Shown: positions 17,125 through 25,005 of the stretch, piece after piece
Layout of the letters: each line of letters opens with the position of its first letter
How positions within the stretch are numbered: position 1 is the stretch's first letter
Source: Candidatus Methylopumilus planktonicus
GTDB lineage: Bacteria; Pseudomonadota; Gammaproteobacteria; Burkholderiales; Methylophilaceae
Length of the DNA: 64,000 nt
NCBI RefSeq assembly: GCF_000981505.1
Contig: NZ_LN827929.1
Coordinates: 434,001 to 498,000 of the forward strand
Reading direction: 5' to 3'
Notes under the pieces: generated by a model
Told to the model about the DNA's origin: nothing
What the model saw: only the letters and a program-made list of their open reading frames with translations
Databases searched by the model: none
Program-made: the position numbers and the translations under genes

Positions 17125-17250
17125 ATGAATTTATTAGAATATTTAAAGAAAGAGTTGTATGTCATTTTCTTTGCAAACCAATACAGCCTTAAACGAATTG
17201 AAAGGTCAAACATCAGGGAATATTGGAGAGTAAATAGCAAGCGTATTTAA
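17125..17250 (+). CDS. Small protein, 41 aa
   Basis: ATG 17125 with AAAAGGA before it; encodes MNLLEYLKKELYVIFFANQY and ends REYWRVNSKRI. It follows the WYL gene by 12 bp and is amphipathic and basic. Too short to classify; position and ribosome-binding site are the support. Confidence 0.45.
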   Translation: MNLLEYLKKELYVIFFANQYSLKRIERSNIREYWRVNSKRI

Positions 17251-17304
17251 ATAATTTGAAAAAGAATTAAACAGTTTAATTATTAAATTGAAAGTTATTT
17301 AGAA

Positions 17305-18213
17305 ATGGGAAGTATACAAACAAAAGAGTTATTTAAAGTTGCAGATAGCAATATAAATTCAATTGATGATGCTTATGAGGACCTTCTATTAAAAGCAAAT
17401 GAAGGTGATTCTAGAGCTCAATATTTAATAGGTTGTTTTTATTACTACGGAAGAAAAGTAGAAAGCAATCATACTATAGCTAGCCAATGGTTTATTAAAT
17501 CAGCAAATCAAAATTTAGTAGATGCACAAACAATTCTTGGCTATCAATACATGAATGGGGATGGCGTTTTAAAAGATATTGATAAAGCAATAAAGTTTTT
17601 AGAAAAAGCACAAGGTCAAGGAAGTGCTTATGCATGTTTTCTATTAGGAAAGATTTATCAATTTGATAAAGATAAGAAAAATAGATTTACTGCATCTGGA
17701 TATTATGTATGGGCAATAGAAATGGGCAGTACTGAGGCAAAACGATACCGCGCTGATATGTATATGGAAACTGGCGAATATAAAGAGGCATTAAATTTGT
17801 ATGTTCAAGCTCTAAAAGAAGGCTGTGTTGAGTCAGCATACAATGCAGCCAACATGTTTGAGTATGGGAGAGGCTGTGAAATTAATGATGAATTAGCATT
17901 TAATTTATATAAACATGCTGCTGAAAATGGAATCATGATGGCTCAACATAATTTAGGTGCTTATTACTACAATGCAAAATTTGTTCAAAAAGATATACAA
18001 AAAGCTTTTGAATGGTACTTAAAAGCAGCCGAGCAAGGAAGCGCTATGTCGCAATACACCATCGGCCTAATGTATTTTAATGGTGACTTAACTCAAGATT
18101 TAGAAGTTGCATTAGAGTGGTTTAAAAAGTCACAAGAAAATGGATATAAAAAATCAAAAATGTATATTCAAGATATTGAGCAAATGCTAAATAAAACATA
18201 CATAGAGCATTAA
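17305..18213 (+). CDS. Sel1-like repeat protein
   Basis: 302 residues with about six SEL1/TPR-like repeats (pattern A-x-x-x-L-G-x-x-Y-x-x-G...A-x-x-W-F-x-K-A-A-x-x-G), for example GDSRAQYLIGCFYYYGRKV and AFEWYLKAAEQGSAMSQYTI. No signal peptide, so probably cytoplasmic. Such proteins act as protein-interaction scaffolds. Inside an island between a WYL regulator and a restriction system it may be part of the defence set or unrelated cargo. Confidence 0.85.
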   Translation: MGSIQTKELFKVADSNINSIDDAYEDLLLKANEGDSRAQYLIGCFYYYGRKVESNHTIASQWFIKSANQNLVDAQTILGYQYMNGDGVLKDIDKAIKFLEKAQGQGSAYACFLLGKIYQFDKDKKNRFTASGYYVWAIEMGSTEAKRYRADMYMETGEYKEALNLYVQALKEGCVESAYNAANMFEYGRGCEINDELAFNLYKHAAENGIMMAQHNLGAYYYNAKFVQKDIQKAFEWYLKAAEQGSAMSQYTIGLMYFNGDLTQDLEVALEWFKKSQENGYKKSKMYIQDIEQMLNKTYIEH

Positions 18214-18232
18214 TAAAAAGAGAGTTTAATAA

Positions 18233-18424
18233 ATGAGCAAATATATATGTCCAGAATGTAAGAAAAAAGAAGCAGTTCAGATATTGTATGGCTATCCTGG
18301 CGATGGAATGATGGAGTCAGCTCAAAAAAAAGAAATTGTATTAGGTGGATGCATTATTTATCCAGACAATCCAAATAGACAATGTTTAAAATGTGGTCAT
18401 CAATGGAAGTCCAAAAAGGGATAA
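18233..18424 (+). CDS. Zinc-ribbon microprotein
   Basis: 63 residues with CPEC (residues 6-9) and CLKCGHQW near the end, a treble-clef/zinc-ribbon pair. AGAG before the ATG. It lies 19 bp after the Sel1 gene. May bind nucleic acid or protein; no named family. Confidence 0.65.
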   Translation: MSKYICPECKKKEAVQILYGYPGDGMMESAQKKEIVLGGCIIYPDNPNRQCLKCGHQWKSKKG

Positions 18425-18426
18425 TT

Positions 18427-18606
18427 ATGCAAAAATATAAAGTAATGGCTTATGAAGTGTTAGGATATTCAGAAACCATAAAAGCCGAAAGTAAAGATGA
18501 GGCCATTCAAATATTTGAAAACCTTCATGCAAAAAGAAAATTAATGCCCAATAGCTCCGAGGGGCTTGATGGAATTGAAGCTCAAGAATTAAAAGATTGG
18601 CAATAA
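18427..18606 (+). CDS. Small hypothetical protein, 59 aa
   Basis: Start taken at ATG 18427 (MQKYKVMAYEVLGYSETIKA), 2 bp after the zinc-ribbon stop. The in-frame upstream region is only an overlap. Reads as a beta-beta-alpha type small domain. Not recognised. Confidence 0.55.
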   Translation: MQKYKVMAYEVLGYSETIKAESKDEAIQIFENLHAKRKLMPNSSEGLDGIEAQELKDWQ

Positions 18607-18627
18607 ATTATGAAATTAAATAATTAA

Positions 18628-19815
18628 ATGAAAAAAAAAGCAAAAGTTTTAGATACTTTTTCTGGTGCAGGCGGTTTTAGCCTAGGTTTTCAAATGGCAG
18701 GTGCTGAAGTTATTGGCGCTATTGAATCTGATTTATGGGCATGCGAAACTTTCAAAGCAAACCATCCCAAGGCTAAGGTTATACATTCAGATATAAAAAA
18801 ATTAAATGACAGTAAGATTAGAGAATTATTTGGAAAGTCAAAAATAGATATTGTTCTGGGTGGTCCACCATGTCAAGGCTATTCGATTGCAAATAAAAAA
18901 AGTGGCGATCCAAAAGACCCTAGAAATAGTCTCTTTGAAGAATTTCTGAGGATCGGAAAAATCCTTAACCCTCAAGTAATGATTATGGAAAATGTTCCTA
19001 ATCTGATTAATTCAAGAACACAAAATGGCGAGTTTGTTTTAACTATCATTACGCAAGAGTTAGAAAAACTTGGTTATGACGTGCAACATAAAGTTCTCGA
19101 AGCGACTAGCTATGGTGTGCCTCAAATTAGAAAAAGATTATTTGTTGTTGCATCAAAGATAAAATTAAAGAGTTTTTTTCCAGAACCAACTCATTGTATA
19201 AACAATACTAAAGATTTATTTACAAATAAATTAGATTCTTGTCCAACATTATGGGATGCAATTTCAGACCTTCCAGAATTGGAGGCTAGAGAAGGCGGTG
19301 AAGTTTTACAATATACATTACCTGCAATAAATAAATTTCAAAAAACAATGAGAATAGGCAGTAAAATTTTATTCAACCATAAAGCCATGAATCACTCCAA
19401 ACGACTTGTAGAAAGGTTTTCCTCAATGAAGTGGGGCGACTCTTCAAGTGATGCCCCAGATCATTTAAGACCTTTAAAAAGAAATTCATTAGAATTTTCT
19501 GAAAAGAGTTTCGATCAAAATAATAGGAGAATGTATCCTGAAAAACCTTGCCATACTATTCCCGCTTCATTTTATGCTAATTTTGTACATCCATACAAAA
19601 ATAGGAATTTCACTGCTCGTGAAGGTGCAAGAATACAAACCTTTCCTGATTGGTTCGTATTCAAGGGTAAGCCAACTATCGTTAGCCATAAACTTCTTCA
19701 AAAAGAGGGTAGGCTTGAGGAAAAGCATTTGTGTCAGTACAATCAAATAGGTAATGCTGTACCACCTTTTTTAGCTAAAGCGATTGCTAAAAATATATTA
19801 AAACAAATGGAGTAA
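18628..19815 (+). CDS. DNA (cytosine-5) methyltransferase 3
   Basis: 395 residues. Motif I is DTFSGAGGFSLGF (9-21), motif IV is GGPPCQGYS with nucleophile Cys82, motif VI is ENVPNL, motif VIII is QIRKRLF, and motifs IX/X are REGARIQTFPDW and QIGNAVPPF. A variable target-recognition region lies between motifs VIII and IX, and a 25-residue insert sits before motif X. It overlaps the ribosome-binding site of the following endonuclease gene, 3 bp apart. It should protect host DNA from that enzyme. Clearly different from methyltransferases 1 and 2, so this is a second modification system. Confidence 0.95.
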   Translation: MKKKAKVLDTFSGAGGFSLGFQMAGAEVIGAIESDLWACETFKANHPKAKVIHSDIKKLNDSKIRELFGKSKIDIVLGGPPCQGYSIANKKSGDPKDPRNSLFEEFLRIGKILNPQVMIMENVPNLINSRTQNGEFVLTIITQELEKLGYDVQHKVLEATSYGVPQIRKRLFVVASKIKLKSFFPEPTHCINNTKDLFTNKLDSCPTLWDAISDLPELEAREGGEVLQYTLPAINKFQKTMRIGSKILFNHKAMNHSKRLVERFSSMKWGDSSSDAPDHLRPLKRNSLEFSEKSFDQNNRRMYPEKPCHTIPASFYANFVHPYKNRNFTAREGARIQTFPDWFVFKGKPTIVSHKLLQKEGRLEEKHLCQYNQIGNAVPPFLAKAIAKNILKQME

Positions 19816-19818
19816 CTA

Positions 19819-20688
19819 ATGTTAGTTCACGGAAATAATCTGGAACAAAAAGAACAGCATCAAACTAAATATCAAGATAAAGATTCTAAAAAATATTTAG
19901 TTGAAATACGAGAGAAATATAATAGTTGGAAAAAAAAGAATGAAACTTTAATTGGACCATTAAATAAAACGGATGAAAAAGATTCAAAGATTATTGAAGA
20001 TCGTGTTTCTTTGCTAAATGAATATAAAGATTTCTTAGATCAGCAGCATTTTGCTGAAAAATTTGACTCGCGATCAAATTTGCACTCCTCAGTGCTTGAA
20101 GAATTTATGTATTACCTTTTTAGAGATTTAGTTGCACATATTTCCCCTTACGCTTTGATTGGAAAGTCTCACTCTTTTAAGGATCTTTTTTTTAGAGCTA
20201 ATTCATTTGATTCATTAATAAAAAAACCTAATGCTTTAATTGAAAAAAAAGATCATGACTTTGCGATTGGTACAAGCGTTAAGGCAGAAATGAGTTGTCG
20301 TGGATCTGACGAAATAGAATTACATGACTGGGATATACCCGCTGTCGCAATTGAATGTAAAACATATTTAGATAAAACAATGTTACAAGACGCTTCTACA
20401 GCTGCAGAGCAATTAAAACAGAAAAATCCAAACGCTTTGTATATAGTGGTCGCTGAATGGTTAAAATTAACTGAGTCGGTTAACCTAAAGAAATATAAAA
20501 TTGACCAAATTTATGTTTTAAGAAAGCAAAAAAATACAGATCGAGAATTTCGGTATGACATTGATTACGTTAAGAATCCAATTTATAGTGATGTAATAGA
20601 GCATTGTTTTTTTACTGTTAGGAATTTCTTAATTCATGATTGGGAAGGTGGAATTTCACATGGCCTTGAAAAAGGTTTTTTGATTTAG
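19819..20688 (+). CDS. Restriction endonuclease, possibly Bpu10I/DdeI-like
   Basis: 289 residues with a PD-(D/E)XK candidate core: D147 (KKDHDFAIG) and E179-C-K181 (AVAIECKTYLDKTML). The N-terminus is charged and helical, and SNLHSSVLEEFMYYLFRDL precedes the core. The pattern resembles the Bpu10I-type family as I remember it (unverified). It follows methyltransferase 3 directly, with GGAG of the previous gene's end serving as its ribosome-binding site. Type II, probably recognising a site containing cytosine; the exact sequence is unknown. Confidence 0.8.
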   Translation: MLVHGNNLEQKEQHQTKYQDKDSKKYLVEIREKYNSWKKKNETLIGPLNKTDEKDSKIIEDRVSLLNEYKDFLDQQHFAEKFDSRSNLHSSVLEEFMYYLFRDLVAHISPYALIGKSHSFKDLFFRANSFDSLIKKPNALIEKKDHDFAIGTSVKAEMSCRGSDEIELHDWDIPAVAIECKTYLDKTMLQDASTAAEQLKQKNPNALYIVVAEWLKLTESVNLKKYKIDQIYVLRKQKNTDREFRYDIDYVKNPIYSDVIEHCFFTVRNFLIHDWEGGISHGLEKGFLI

Positions 20689-20712
20689 CTTTTATAGCAT
20701 TTGTTATATAAT
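20684..20712 (+). promoter_or_regulatory. Candidate promoter of the riboswitch operon
   Basis: A consensus -10 TATAAT at 20707-20712 with a weak -35 (TTTAGC, 20684-20689) at 17 bp spacing. The predicted start, near 20719, falls exactly at the first base of the aptamer. Confidence 0.55.
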
Positions 20713-20719
20713 TTAATTA

Positions 20720-20762
20720 ACGCCGATTTGATTCAGCTTGCAGGGCGTAAACTGCTAAAGCG
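20720..20762 (+). promoter_or_regulatory. SAM-II/SAM-V-type riboswitch aptamer 1
   Basis: P1 is ACGCC (20720-20724) with GGCGT (20744-20748). Loop 1 contains GATTTG and AGCTTGC, and the 3' strand is AAACTGCTAAAGC. The pseudoknot helix P2 is GCAG (20740-20743) with CTGC (20752-20755). The conserved words GATTT, CTTGC and GCTAAA, in this order and pairing, are those of the SAM-II class; the short 3' loop is more like SAM-V. These RNAs bind S-adenosylmethionine and turn expression off. Confidence 0.72.
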
Positions 20763-20808
20763 ATATACCAGAAACCTGCTTTAGCTATTGTGCTAGACAG
20801 GTTTTTTT
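20754..20808 (+). terminator. Riboswitch expression platform: terminator and competing antiterminator
   Basis: Terminator: AAACCTG (20772-20778) pairs with CAGGTTT (20798-20804), inner TAGC/GCTA, then T7. Antiterminator: GCTAAAGC (20754-20761) is perfectly complementary to GCTTTAGC (20778-20785). The first strand is also the aptamer's pseudoknot strand, so ligand binding and antitermination exclude each other. Predicted logic: SAM present, transcription stops; SAM low, readthrough. Confidence 0.7.
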
Positions 20809-20825
20809 CATTTGGAGAAACGCAT

Positions 20826-21152
20826 ATGGGTTATAGAACATCACTTGTAGCAATTAGTTGGTGGCAAAGCGAATATAAAGTGGTAGACCAAACAATAGAG
20901 GGCGATATCAGTTTAGATAAGTTAAAAAAGAAAGGTATTGTGCATAATGTGTCTGACGATGTGGGATATATAGATGCAGGAGCAATCATTAGAAAATGTG
21001 ATTTTCCTGAATATTATCTTCCTGCTAATGACCCATATTACGATGTCACTAAAAAGTGGTTTGAAAAGTTACCTAAACAAACAGAGTTTATCTTTGCTCA
21101 CTTTGCAGAGTATGGTGACAATTTAACTTTAGCCCTTATGGGTATAAAGTAA
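20826..21152 (+). CDS. First gene of the SAM-riboswitch operon, unknown
   Basis: 108 residues from ATG 20826 (MGYRTSLVAISWWQSEYKVV), preceded by TTGGAGA. Soluble, aromatic-rich. No recognised domain. It lies directly behind the terminator of riboswitch 1 and 2 bp before the next gene. Confidence 0.7.
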   Translation: MGYRTSLVAISWWQSEYKVVDQTIEGDISLDKLKKKGIVHNVSDDVGYIDAGAIIRKCDFPEYYLPANDPYYDVTKKWFEKLPKQTEFIFAHFAEYGDNLTLALMGIK

Positions 21153-21154
21153 AT

Positions 21155-21376
21155 ATGGCTGAACTTATTCAACCGATAGAACTATTAGTAGGAATCAAGT
21201 CACTAAATGGTCGTGCTGTCGGTTTAGCAAATACAGAAAATGGTGGATTAGCGTCAGTTATCTGGAACGCTTCATCAAAACGCTGGGATAAAGCAGTAGA
21301 TATACCAGTAGGTGCTGTTGCAGGAGCTTTACCAATGCCTGATTCAGAAATGAAGGAACTAGGTATACGAGAATAA
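21155..21376 (+). CDS. Hypothetical protein, 73 aa
   Basis: Begins MAELIQPIELLVGIKSLNGR; Gly/Ala-rich middle (VDIPVGAVAGALPMPDSE). It follows the previous stop by 2 bp, so it is co-transcribed. Unknown. The second aptamer lies in the 78-bp gap behind it. Confidence 0.6.
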   Translation: MAELIQPIELLVGIKSLNGRAVGLANTENGGLASVIWNASSKRWDKAVDIPVGAVAGALPMPDSEMKELGIRE

Positions 21377-21387
21377 TTTTTAAAAAA

Positions 21388-21447
21388 GGGTGGATTTAAC
21401 CTCAACTTGCCACACCCAGACAATTGTCAAAGTGGCTAAACAAGGAG
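21388..21447 (+). promoter_or_regulatory. SAM-II/SAM-V-type riboswitch aptamer 2 (translational)
   Basis: P1 is GGGTG (21388-21392) with CACCC (21413-21417). The loop contains GATTTAACC and CTTGC. The pseudoknot is GCCA (21409-21412) with TGGC (21433-21436), followed by GCTAAA and then the Shine-Dalgarno AAGGAG (21442-21447) of the next gene. GATTTAACC...TTGC...GCTAAA...AAGG is very close to the classical SAM-II layout, in which the bound pseudoknot hides the ribosome-binding site. Confidence 0.75.
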
Positions 21448-21454
21448 AAATAGC

Positions 21455-21871
21455 ATGTCTAAATTATATCAAGACGAAAGTCGTAATCAAACTGCGTGGG
21501 AGTATGGATTAGAAAAGCGTTACGCAAATATTCCTGAAGGTGTTCATAATGAAAAAGTTATCAATGATGCAAAAAGTATTGTGGACTATGTATTACCTCA
21601 AAGATGGGGTCCTCATGGAACACCATACTATTCATTTAGAACACGAGAGTATGTTTTAAATTTAATCCTATATTTTTATCAAAAACATAAGCGATTCCCT
21701 AAAGGGGATGTCTGTTTTGTTAAGTATTGGTATTTAGAGAAGGAACATCCAGCAAAATTCAGTTGGTTTTTTACAGACAGAAAAAAAGCAAGGAATTACT
21801 TGCCAGGAACATGGATTCATTTACCTACTTTACGAGAAGTTAAGAAAAGTAAGGAGGTGCAACATGGCTAA
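21455..21871 (+). CDS. Hypothetical protein under riboswitch 2, 138 aa
   Basis: MSKLYQDESRNQTAWEYGLE..., aromatic and basic, soluble. Its Shine-Dalgarno is the last part of aptamer 2. The 3' end overlaps the next gene by 8 bp. No domain recognised; its position in a defence operon suggests, but does not show, a defence or counter-defence role. Confidence 0.7.
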   Translation: MSKLYQDESRNQTAWEYGLEKRYANIPEGVHNEKVINDAKSIVDYVLPQRWGPHGTPYYSFRTREYVLNLILYFYQKHKRFPKGDVCFVKYWYLEKEHPAKFSWFFTDRKKARNYLPGTWIHLPTLREVKKSKEVQHG

Positions 21872-22076
21872 TTACCCATTTAAACATTGGTATGCCATCG
21901 TGGACGGTGGTTGCTGGTATGTTGGATACCACATCAATAGAGAAGATGCTAAAGCACAGGCAATAAGGACATGTAATGTTCACCATTCCAAAGCAGGATA
22001 TGTGGTGGTGGATAGACAAGTGTTGCAGATTATTGCGAATGATATCAACGACACATTAAGTAAGGACAAAGAATGA
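21864..22076 (+). CDS. Hypothetical protein, 70 aa
   Basis: MANYPFKHWYAIVDGGCWYV ... contains a possible small DNA-mimic or alpha/beta fold, no recognised family. The start lies within the end of the previous gene with AAGGAGG upstream; it overlaps the next start (ATGA). Confidence 0.6.
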   Translation: MANYPFKHWYAIVDGGCWYVGYHINREDAKAQAIRTCNVHHSKAGYVVVDRQVLQIIANDINDTLSKDKE

Positions 22077-22258
22077 ATACATTTAAATACAAAGACGATG
22101 GTCTATCTGAAGAACATATAAAACAGATATATCGTTTTTTAGACACGTCTTATGTAAAAGGGGAGCATCAGAAATGGCATAAGTTTTCTCAATTCAAGTT
22201 CTGGCATAAAAGAGAGATGGATAAGAGAGATGCAGAACTTGCTCTAAAGAAGAAATAG
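22073..22258 (+). CDS. Hypothetical basic protein, 61 aa
   Basis: Starts in the ATGA overlap. Sequence MNTFKYKDDGLSEEHIKQIY ... KREMDKRDAELALKKK, helical and basic. Part of the same tightly packed operon; unknown. Confidence 0.55.
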   Translation: MNTFKYKDDGLSEEHIKQIYRFLDTSYVKGEHQKWHKFSQFKFWHKREMDKRDAELALKKK

Positions 22259-22270
22259 GATGAGAATTGG

Positions 22271-22561
22271 ATGATGAAAAAACAATTAGCAAAACTAACT
22301 AAAATTAAGCTGAGAGATGTTTGGCCGCACGAAGCTTTAGATTTTACTAAATGGCTTGCGTTAGAAGAAAATCTTGATGCTCTTAGCGAAGAAATTGGTA
22401 TTGATATAAAACTAATCGGCACTGAAGTAAGTGTTTATAAATTTAAACGATATGAAGATGTAAGTTTAGAATATGTTGGTATTAATAAACATAAAGGTGA
22501 AGATGTGGGTTTATTTAGTACAACGGTTTCAAACACAGAATATCAAGAAATGCCAGGATAA
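22271..22561 (+). CDS. Hypothetical protein preceding DUF262, possible DUF4268-like
   Basis: 96 residues: LRDVWPHEALDFTKWLALEE NLDALSEEIGID. The words W-x-x-E-x-x-D-F-T-x-W-L and N-x-x-x-L-x-x-x-x-G are the N-terminus of many restriction-related proteins (DUF4268/DUF91-like) as I remember them. It may therefore be a truncated relative of such a nuclease. It ends 2 bp before the DUF262 gene. Confidence 0.65.
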   Translation: MMKKQLAKLTKIKLRDVWPHEALDFTKWLALEENLDALSEEIGIDIKLIGTEVSVYKFKRYEDVSLEYVGINKHKGEDVGLFSTTVSNTEYQEMPG

Positions 22562-22563
22562 TT

Positions 22564-24360
22564 ATGGCTACCCAAAGATACTCAGTAACGCCGCATCCAA
22601 TTCAAACCCTTCTTACCTGGGTTCAGTCAAATGAAATTGCTATTCCTGAAATTCAAAGGCCCTTTGTTTGGGATGCAACTAAAGTCAGAAATCTATTAGA
22701 TTCCTTATATCAAGGTTATCCCGTTGGATATTTAATAGCTTGGCGAAATCCCACAATAAAACTTAAAGATGGGACATCTTCTGCTGGTAAAAGAATACTT
22801 ATCGACGGGCAGCAGAGAGTTACCGCTCTTATGGCATCACTTCTAGGCATAGAAGTATTAAATGATGATTATGAAAACGTCCAAATCAGAATTGCATTTA
22901 ATCCCCAAGAAGAAGTATTTGAAGTGTCAAATCCTGCAATTCGTAAAAATGTAATCTGGATTCCAGATGTATCAGCGGTATTTAATCCTCAAACTAAGAT
23001 ATTTGATTTAGTTAAAAACTATTGCGAAGCTAATCCAGGTAGCAATCAAGAAACAATATTTTCTGTAATCGAAAAGCTTAAAGGTATCATCCACAATCAT
23101 GTAGGTATTATTGAATTAGCAGAAGATTTAGACATTGAAACGGTGACTGAAATATTTATTCGGGTGAATTCTGCTGGAGCTCAACTATCACAAGCTGACT
23201 TTGCAATGTCTAAGATTGCTGTTAATGAAGTATATGGAGGTAATTTACTTAGAAAGGCAATTGATTATTTCTGTCACCTTGCCGTGTCTCCAGAATTTAT
23301 TAATAAGATTAAAAAGAATGATACTAAATTCGTTGAATCTGAATTTTATGACAAGATCAAATGGATCGCTGATGTGAATGATGATATTTATGATCCAACC
23401 TATACTGATATGTTAAGAGTTGCTTTTACATCAGAATTTGGCAGAGGAAAACTTCAAGATCTTGTAGCTCTTTTGTCCGGTAGAAACTTTGAAACAAAAC
23501 AATATGAAGATGTAATCGCAGAGGAATCTTTTAAGAAGCTAAAAGATGGCATTTTGGCTTTTGCTAATAAGACACATTTCGACAGAATTACAATGATTCT
23601 TCGATCTGCTGGTTTTATTTTAAGTCACTTAATTGTAGGTCGAAACGCTGTGAATTTTGCATACGTTATGTATTTGCGAGGTCGAGCCGAACAACTTCCA
23701 GCCGCAGACTTAGAGAAAATCGTAAGGCGTTGGTTTGTAATGTCAATATTAACTGGCAGATATAGCGGATCATCAGAGTCACAATTCGATTTTGATATAC
23801 GTCAAATTACAAGCCGTGGTGTTATGGACTATTGCCACTCCGTAATAGCCAATGAGTTACCTGAAACATTTTGGACGGGCATGTTGCCACAGTTTATGGA
23901 TACCTCATCTATTAATAGCCCGTATTTTAATTGTTATCAGGCAGCTCAAATCAATTTAGGTGACAAAGGTTTCTTATCAAGAGATATTAAAGTTATGGAT
24001 CTCTTGCTTAATCGAGCTGACATTCACCATGTTTACCCTAAAAAGTTTCTTAAGGATCAAGGCCTATCAAAAAGTGTATATAACCAGATAGGTAATTACG
24101 TCATTGCGCAAAGTGAAATTAATATTTCTATTGGAGCAAAAAATCCTAACGTTTATTTCAAAGAAATTATTGCTCAATGTGAAAATGGCAATGGAAAATA
24201 TGGTGGTATTACAAATAAGGAAGAATTGTTAAGCAATTTCAAAATGAACTGTATACCTTTATCAATGCTTAATGAAATAACACCTACATTTGATGAGTTC
24301 TTATGTGAAAGAAGAGAGCTTATGTCTCTTAAAATCAAAGAATGGTTTGAAAAACTCTAA
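22564..24360 (+). CDS. DUF262/DUF1524 (GmrS/D-like) restriction protein
   Basis: 598 residues. The N-terminal DUF262 domain shows QRPFVW (31-36) and the ParB-like DGQQR (81-85). The C-terminal part has an HNH-like DUF1524 signature (DIHHVYPKKFL, then N-x-x-x-Q-S-E-I-N). This pairing is that of GmrSD-type, modification-dependent type IV enzymes, in which DUF262 hydrolyses nucleotides and the HNH domain cuts modified DNA. It is the last gene of the SAM-riboswitch operon, so it should be expressed when SAM is low. The specificity for modified bases is unknown. Confidence 0.88.
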   Translation: MATQRYSVTPHPIQTLLTWVQSNEIAIPEIQRPFVWDATKVRNLLDSLYQGYPVGYLIAWRNPTIKLKDGTSSAGKRILIDGQQRVTALMASLLGIEVLNDDYENVQIRIAFNPQEEVFEVSNPAIRKNVIWIPDVSAVFNPQTKIFDLVKNYCEANPGSNQETIFSVIEKLKGIIHNHVGIIELAEDLDIETVTEIFIRVNSAGAQLSQADFAMSKIAVNEVYGGNLLRKAIDYFCHLAVSPEFINKIKKNDTKFVESEFYDKIKWIADVNDDIYDPTYTDMLRVAFTSEFGRGKLQDLVALLSGRNFETKQYEDVIAEESFKKLKDGILAFANKTHFDRITMILRSAGFILSHLIVGRNAVNFAYVMYLRGRAEQLPAADLEKIVRRWFVMSILTGRYSGSSESQFDFDIRQITSRGVMDYCHSVIANELPETFWTGMLPQFMDTSSINSPYFNCYQAAQINLGDKGFLSRDIKVMDLLLNRADIHHVYPKKFLKDQGLSKSVYNQIGNYVIAQSEINISIGAKNPNVYFKEIIAQCENGNGKYGGITNKEELLSNFKMNCIPLSMLNEITPTFDEFLCERRELMSLKIKEWFEKL

Positions 24361-24576
24361 TAGGGTTAATTCTAAAAACTTATAAAAATATAGGAAGAGG
24401 CCTATCTTCATATTTAATAATCTGATCTTTTCCCCCTGGCCCCCTATCCCAAAGAGCCGGCTCTCAGGCTCACTCTATGAGCTAACAAAAAGGCAAAATG
24501 ATAAGTTTATCTGTAGATTTTTGTGTCTTTGAAGTGCAAACTACTATTAAAAATTTAAGCGCTTAAAAAGGTCAAT
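24361..24576. other. Intergenic region before the cargo operon
   Basis: Contains a hairpin GAAGA/TCTTC soon after the DUF262 stop (near 24394-24410), the palindrome AGAGCCGGCTCT (24454-24465), and an imperfect copy of the WYL-type operator beginning at 24466. No gene. Confidence 0.5.
24466..24484. promoter_or_regulatory. Imperfect third copy of the palindromic operator
   Basis: AGGCTCA-CTCTA-TGAGCTA: the left arm equals the perfect sites at 15832 and 15904, and the right arm differs in its last two bases. It lies 93 bp before the cargo operon. Confidence 0.45.
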
Positions 24577-25005
24577 ATGAAAAAAGATAGCATCAATAAT
24601 TTCATCAATACAGTTATTAGTTATGTAACTACTAAAGACCTAAAGAAGCTTTGGCATTTTTATCTCTTCTTAATCATATTTAATACATGGCTAGAGCTTT
24701 TTCTATTTGCTTTGTATAAACCATTAAATATGAATTTAAGTTTGCTCATTACATTTATTATTGGCCTTGTTCCAATTTACGCCTTCTCAATTTACTGTAT
24801 TAAGTACCATGCTATTAATAAGAAACGTCCATACTGGGTGTTGCCTTTTTTAGCTCTTTTGACATATATATTTTTTATGCCAAACCCAAATCCAATAGAA
24901 TTTTCAGAAGCACCAACTTTAATAAGACTATATGCAGATAACTGTATATATCTTACTTTCCTAACAGCATTGAGAATTATGTTTGTAGTGAAGGGTAAAA
25001 AATGA
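24577..25005 (+). CDS. Membrane protein, unknown
   Basis: 142 residues with four hydrophobic helices (residues about 24-44, 50-72, 84-100, 120-138). Overlaps the next gene by 4 bp. First gene of a run of seven closely packed cargo genes. Not recognised. Confidence 0.65.
   Translation: MKKDSINNFINTVISYVTTKDLKKLWHFYLFLIIFNTWLELFLFALYKPLNMNLSLLITFIIGLVPIYAFSIYCIKYHAINKKRPYWVLPFLALLTYIFFMPNPNPIEFSEAPTLIRLYADNCIYLTFLTALRIMFVVKGKK

Noticed and set aside
24466..24500. Third SAM riboswitch before the cargo operon
   Set aside because: GAGCTAACAAAAAGG resembles the 3' end of the aptamers, but there is no P1 or GATTT...CTTGC part.
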